Assembly (NCBI GenBank): GCA_031265345.1
Contig: JAISCU010000287.1
Span: 1 to 8,247 of the forward strand
Direction: 5' to 3'
Length of the DNA stretch: 8,247 bases
Source: Bifidobacteriaceae bacterium
GTDB lineage: Bacteria > Actinomycetota > Actinomycetes > Actinomycetales > WQXJ01
Under the pieces are notes generated by a model. That model ran no database searches. It worked only from the letters and a program-made list of their open reading frames with translations, and was not told where the DNA came from. Below, piece after piece: positions 5,227 to 8,247 of this stretch (position 1 is the stretch's first letter; the number at the start of each line of letters is the position of its first letter). Position numbers and translations under genes: made by a program.

Positions 5227-6633
5227 CTAGAGGTCGAGCGGCGAGCTGAGGGTGCCCCGGATGGCGGTCGCCGCCGCCACGACCGGGCTGACCAGATGGG
5301 TGCGGCTGCCCCGGCCCTGGCGGCCCTCGAAGTTGCGGATCGAGGTCGAGGCGGAGCGCTCGCCCGGCGCCAACTGGTCCGGGTTCATGCCCAGGCACAT
5401 GGAGCAACCAGCGTTGCGCCATTCCGCGCCGAACCGTTTGAACACCTGGTCCAGCCCTTCTTCCTCGGCTTGGATGCGGACCCTGGCGGAACCGGGCACC
5501 ACCAGCATCCGCACCCCCTGGGCCTTGGTCCGGCCGTTCACTATCGCGGCCGCCGCGCGCAGGTCCTCGATCCGCCCGTTGGTGCACGAGCCCAGGAAGA
5601 CGGTGTCCACTGGCACGTCCTTGAGCGGCGTGCCGGGCTTTAGGTCCATGTACTCCAGAGCGTTCGCGATGGTCAGGCGGTCCTCGTCGGAGGGCGCCTG
5701 GTCCGGGTCCGGCACCGAGGCGCTGAGCGGCAGGCCCTGGCCGGGGTTGGTGCCCCAGGTGACGAACGGTTCGAGTTGGTCCGCGTCGATGTGGACCTCG
5801 GCGTCGAAGACTGCGTCCGGGTCGGTCTTGAGGGTGCGCCAGTAGGCCTCCGCCTCGTCCCAATCGCGACCCTCGGGAGCGTGCGGGCGTCCCTTCAGAT
5901 AGGCGAAGGTGGCATCATCCGGCGCGACCATCCCGGCCCGCGCCCCGGCCTCGATGGACATGTTGCAGATCGTCATGCGGCCTTCCATGGACAGCGCCTC
6001 GATGGCCTCGCCGCGGTATTCAAGAACGTAGCCTTGCCCGCCGCCGGTGCCGATCTTGGCGATCACCGCCAGGATGACGTCCTTGGCCGTGACCGAGTCG
6101 CGCAGGCGTCCGCTCACGTTGATGGCCATGGTCTTGAACGGCTTCAGCGGCAGCGTCTGGGTGGCCAGGACGTGCTCCACTTCGCTGGTGCCGATGCCGA
6201 AGGCGAGAGCCCCGAACGCCCCGTGGGTTGACGTGTGGGAGTCTCCGCAGACCACGGTGAGCCCCGGCATGGTCAGACCCAGTTGCGGTCCCACCACATG
6301 GACTATCCCCTGGTCGGCGTCGCCCAAGGAGTGGAGCCGGACGCCAAACTCGCGCGCGTTGTTGCGCAGCGTGTCGATCTGCAGCCGGGAGGTCGGATCG
6401 GCGATCGGCAGGTCGATGTCGAGGGTCGGCGTGTTGTGGTCCTCGGTGGCGATGGTCAGGTCCGACCGGCGCGGCCGGCGCCCCGACGTCCGCAGCCCCT
6501 CGAAGGCTTGCGGCGAGGTGACCTCGTGCACCATGTGCAGGTCGATGTACAGCAGGTCTGGCGCGCCGTCCTCGCCGGGGCGGACTACGTGAGCGTTCCA
6601 GACCTTCTCCGCCAGTGTTGCGCCCATGGGCAT
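5227..6633 (-). CDS. leuC: 3-isopropylmalate dehydratase large subunit
   Basis: This is the large, [4Fe-4S]-bearing subunit of isopropylmalate isomerase, an aconitase-superfamily enzyme of leucine synthesis. The product has 468 residues, normal for LeuC. The three cluster ligands are visible as C350 (GSCTNGR), C410 and C413 ([10 protein letters not shown]). Other family blocks are [12 protein letters not shown] at the N-terminus, [43 protein letters not shown] and the terminal [18 protein letters not shown]. Two in-frame ATGs compete: 6631-6633, four bases after GAGGAG, and 6625-6627, ten bases after it. The first is given here and the second would shorten the protein by two residues. It is the first gene of the leucine operon, divergent from ndgR across 79 bp. 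Confidence 0.97.
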   Translation of the reverse strand: MPMGATLAEKVWNAHVVRPGEDGAPDLLYIDLHMVHEVTSPQAFEGLRTSGRRPRRSDLTIATEDHNTPTLDIDLPIADPTSRLQIDTLRNNAREFGVRLHSLGDADQGIVHVVGPQLGLTMPGLTVVCGDSHTSTHGAFGALAFGIGTSEVEHVLATQTLPLKPFKTMAINVSGRLRDSVTAKDVILAVIAKIGTGGGQGYVLEYRGEAIEALSMEGRMTICNMSIEAGARAGMVAPDDATFAYLKGRPHAPEGRDWDEAEAYWRTLKTDPDAVFDAEVHIDADQLEPFVTWGTNPGQGLPLSASVPDPDQAPSDEDRLTIANALEYMDLKPGTPLKDVPVDTVFLGSCTNGRIEDLRAAAAIVNGRTKAQGVRMLVVPGSARVRIQAEEEGLDQVFKRFGAEWRNAGCSMCLGMNPDQLAPGERSASTSIRNFEGRQGRGSRTHLVSPVVAAATAIRGTLSSPLDL

Positions 6634-6712
6634 TTGGCTCCTCGGTGGCCGGTGGGGGATACGAATCGTAAAGCGACTTGCGTCTCACAGTTTGGAATGC
6701 GAGTATCAAGAC
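6634..6712. promoter_or_regulatory. Divergent leuC/ndgR control region with two palindromes
   Basis: An imperfect inverted repeat, CTCACA-N8-TGCGAG (6684-6703, 5 of 6 arm positions), is a plausible IclR-type operator. For ndgR, TTGCGT (6678-6683) and GAGTAT (6701-6706) stand 17 bases apart as candidate -35/-10 boxes, with the operator filling the spacer. The -10 ends six bases before the ATG, predicting a leaderless ndgR mRNA. For leuC, the palindrome TACGAATCGTA (6660-6670) contains TACGAT on the minus strand as a TAnnnT -10. Its -35 position, about 6688-6693, also falls within the operator. GAGGAG just before leuC (6638-6643) is the Shine-Dalgarno. The promoter matches are modest; the operator assignment is inference. 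Confidence 0.5.
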
Positions 6713-7531
6713 ATGGACAATAGTAGCGGAGTCGGAGTGCTGGACAAGGCCGCCTCGGTGTTGAACGCCTTGGAGTCTGGACCCGCCACCTTGGCCCAAT
6801 TGGTCAACACGACTGGTCTGGCGCGGCCCACGGTGCACCGGTTGGCGGTGGCTCTGGAGCACCATCGGATGGTCGATCGCGACATGCAGGGCCGGTTCGT
6901 GCTTGGCCGCAGGCTCAACGAATTGGCGGCCGCGGCCGGGGAGGACATCCTCCTGGTGTCCTCAGCCCCGGTGCTGGCGGCCTTGCGGGACCATTCCGGC
7001 GAGTCCGCCCAGCTCTTCCGCCGCCAGGGTGACCAGCGAGTTTGCGTCGCGGCAGCGGAACGACCGATGGGCCTGCGCGACTCCATCCCGGTCGGTGCCG
7101 TGCTGTCGATGAACGCCGGTTCGGCCGCCCAGGTGTTGCTGGCCTGGGAGGAGCCGGACCGCCTCCACCGAGGTCTGACCGAGGCCAAGTTCACCGCCAC
7201 CATGCTGGCCGCCGTCCGCCGCCACGGCTGGGCGCAGTCGGTCGCGGAGCGCGAGGCGGGGGCGGCCTCGGTCTCGGCGCCGGTTCGCGGCCCCAACGCC
7301 CGAGTGGTGGCCGCCGTCTCAGTATCCGGACCCGTGGAACGCATCACCCGCCAGCCCGGCCGCCTGCACGCCGCGGCCGTCGTGGCCGCCTCAAACCGTC
7401 TGACGGACATTCTGAAGAAGGCCGAGCAGACGCGCGAGGCGAACGCGGCCGCCCGCGCCGAGTGGGAGACTTCCCGCCAGTCTGACCGGACCTCAAGCGA
7501 GCATCAACCCGAGCCCGCCGGCGCCCACTGA
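6713..7531 (+). CDS. ndgR: IclR-family transcriptional regulator, NdgR/LtbR type
   Basis: This is a DNA-binding regulator of amino-acid, especially leucine, synthesis genes. The N-terminus MDNSSGVGVLDKAASVL matches streptomycete NdgR as I recall it. A winged helix-turn-helix follows (about residues 13-75, recognition region near TTGLARPTVHRLAVAL at 33-48), then the IclR effector domain with QLFRRQGDQRVCVAAAER and SVSAPVRGPNARVVAAVSVSGPVERITR. The product has 272 residues; NdgR/LtbR proteins are usually nearer 240, and the extra 30 or so C-terminal residues are hydrophilic and charged. ATG at 6713-6715 is chosen because the conserved N-terminus begins there. No Shine-Dalgarno is seen, and the frame upstream to 6626 is just the intergenic region. 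Divergence from leuCD is the classic arrangement for this regulator in actinobacteria. The last 39 bases overlap the end of crcB on the other strand. Confidence 0.93.
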   Translation: MDNSSGVGVLDKAASVLNALESGPATLAQLVNTTGLARPTVHRLAVALEHHRMVDRDMQGRFVLGRRLNELAAAAGEDILLVSSAPVLAALRDHSGESAQLFRRQGDQRVCVAAAERPMGLRDSIPVGAVLSMNAGSAAQVLLAWEEPDRLHRGLTEAKFTATMLAAVRRHGWAQSVAEREAGAASVSAPVRGPNARVVAAVSVSGPVERITRQPGRLHAAAVVAASNRLTDILKKAEQTREANAAARAEWETSRQSDRTSSEHQPEPAGAH

Positions 7532-7870
7532 CACCACCGCCATCGCCACAGCATGGACGATGCCGCGCCAAGAGCCCAGCGCGCCACGCCCGGCCCCGGA
7601 TTCGGCGGCCTCCAGGCTGGCGGCCGAGAACGTGGTGAAACCGCCCAGCACGCCCGCGCCGACCACCACATGCCATGCGCCCCAGCCCTGGTCGGCGGCA
7701 GCGGCGTCCGCGCCCACCAGCCAGCCCAACGCCATCGAGCCGACCAGGTTGACCAGGAAGGTCGCCAACCAGGCGCGCTCCTCCCCCAACCGACGGCGCA
7801 CGGCCAGGCTCACGCCGTAGCGGGCGGCGGCACCCAGCCCTCCCCCCAACGCGACGGCCAGCCAGGTCAT
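7493..7870 (-). CDS. crcB: Fluoride ion channel/exporter CrcB (Fluc)
   Basis: CrcB is a dual-topology membrane channel that expels fluoride. The 125-residue product is normal for the family and has four hydrophobic segments (about 3-24, 34-53, 66-86 and 100-124). Family motifs are GGGLGAAARYGVS (9-21, R17), FLVNLVGSMALG with the pore Asn N41, and GVLGGFTTFSAASLEA (G76-S82) with the sodium-site and Phe-box region. ATG at 7868-7870 gives the usual short N-terminus. The frame is open further up to 8002, but that adds a charged, non-membrane extension lying inside the 107-bp repeats. The start codon is itself part of a repeat unit and overlaps the stop of a 36-codon ORF as ATGA. The second crcB gene often found beside the first in actinobacteria is not recognisable here. 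Confidence 0.92.
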   Translation of the reverse strand: MTWLAVALGGGLGAAARYGVSLAVRRRLGEERAWLATFLVNLVGSMALGWLVGADAAAADQGWGAWHVVVGAGVLGGFTTFSAASLEAAESGAGRGALGSWRGIVHAVAMAVVSVGAGGLGLMLA

Positions 7871-8101
7871 TGGCCACCGCCCGCCGTCCCGGCACCCCAC
7901 GAGGTGACCATCACGGACCCGCGCTGGTCGGCCCGGTCCGGCGCCATACCGCCAAGCGCTAACCCTAACCGAGTCATTGGCCACCGCCTGCCGCCGTGGC
8001 ATCGGCCGGGGTAGCCGCCACGGATCGGCGCCGGCCGGCCGGAGCCGGCGCCATCCCGCGAAGGGCTCCCCAGAGCCAGGTCCTTGGCCGCCCCCTGACG
8101 C
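7866..8101. repeat. Degenerate tandem repeat with 107-bp period upstream of crcB
   Basis: Units begin at GTCATTGGCCACCGCC 7866 and 7973, and a diverged third begins at 8080 (GTCCTTGGCCGCCCCC): exactly 107 bases apart each time. Units 7866-7972 and 7973-8079 align without gaps at about 72% identity by eye (77 of 107). The third resembles them for about 20 bases and then fades. A further degenerate copy of the unit start is at 8152 (GTCACTGCGCACCGCC). On the minus strand each unit boundary is GGTGGCCAATGAC or a variant, which supplies the crcB start codon in the last unit. Confidence 0.8.
7867..7977 (-). other. 36-codon ORF overlapping crcB start (ATGA), probably a relic repeat unit
   Basis: ATG at 7975-7977 opens a 36-residue frame, MTRLGLALGGMAP... 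to ...TAGGGQ, whose TGA (7867-7869) overlaps the crcB ATG. Its N-terminus parallels CrcB's MTWLAVALGGG. Its own ATG overlaps the TGA of the next ORF upstream in the same way. Two TTA codons, rare in high-GC actinobacteria, and the lack of a domain argue against a functional protein. It could be a translationally coupled leader peptide or the remnant of a duplicated crcB 5' end. Confidence 0.35.
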
Positions 8102-8247
8102 GGCCGGACCGATCAGGCTGGCTCCGGCACCCCAGCGCCAGCCCCACTCCGGTCACTGCGCACCGCCTGATGTCCTGGGATCGCTTGGGCTGACCGCCAT
8201 GGCCCAGCGCCAACCGACCGCCGCCAATCCTCTCGCGGCCGATCAGC
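7974..8247 (-). CDS. Open frame entering from the right edge, ends in crcB upstream repeats; partial, doubtful
   Basis: A minus-strand frame is open from the window edge to TGA at 7974-7976, giving 90 residues that end in TAAGGGQ, the same ending as the 36-codon ORF beside it. It contains RLALG and VTGVGLALG phrases that echo the CrcB N-terminus, separated by arginine-rich stretches without any known domain. An in-frame GTG (8154-8156) overlaps the TGA of a still shorter frame in GTGA form. I recognise no family. It may be the tail of a real gene, but a decayed repeat array is more likely. Confidence 0.25.
   Translation of the reverse strand, partial: LIGRERIGGGRLALGHGGQPKRSQDIRRCAVTGVGLALGCRSQPDRSGRVRGRPRTWLWGALRGMAPAPAGRRRSVAATPADATAAGGGQ

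Noticed and set aside
7866..7977. Fluoride riboswitch upstream of crcB
   Set aside because: Minus-strand GGTATGGCGCC and TGATGGTCACC faintly recall the conserved ends, but the required stems and pseudoknot pairing are not visible and the region is a tandem repeat. A covariance-model search against the fluoride riboswitch family would settle it.
7871..8002. Longer CrcB starting at 8002 (169 residues)
   Set aside because: The extension is charged, lies inside the 107-bp repeats and precedes the usual family N-terminus.

Overview
The window looks like chromosomal DNA of a high-GC actinobacterium. The evidence is the GC-rich third codon positions, an NdgR/LtbR-type IclR regulator divergent from leuCD, and a MurA of the actinobacterial type followed by plsC and gpsA. 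I cannot assign a genus from the sequence. There is no rRNA, tRNA, CRISPR array, prophage or transposase gene.

Layout from left to right: (1) 1-612, plus strand, the 3' two-thirds or less of a Cys/Met-metabolism PLP enzyme (cystathionine gamma-synthase/lyase family). (2) 613-767, a convergent gap with a compound palindrome that carries two inverted DnaA-box-like nonamers. (3) 768-1799 gpsA and 1799-2512 plsC, minus strand, stop and start sharing one base. (4) 2513-3045, a 533-bp gap holding a roughly 290-bp symmetric inverted repeat built from six copies of a 15-bp BamHI-site-centred motif, plus a separate strong hairpin just after murA. (5) 3046-4365 murA, minus. (6) 4500-5135 leuD and 5227-6633 leuC, minus, separated by an octamer microsatellite. 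(7) 6634-6712, a 79-bp divergent control region. (8) 6713-7531 ndgR, plus. (9) 7493-7870 crcB, minus, overlapping the end of ndgR tail-to-tail. (10) 7866 to the right edge, a degenerate tandem array with a 107-bp period whose units end in stop/start overlaps leading into crcB.

Functionally, leuC and leuD form isopropylmalate isomerase of leucine synthesis, with ndgR as the likely local regulator. murA commits UDP-GlcNAc to peptidoglycan. gpsA makes sn-glycerol-3-phosphate, and PlsC performs the second acylation towards phosphatidic acid, so the minus-strand block couples wall and membrane precursor supply. CrcB exports fluoride. The coding content is ordinary core metabolism. The unusual material is non-coding: the symmetric repeat island between murA and plsC, and the 107-bp repeat array before crcB.
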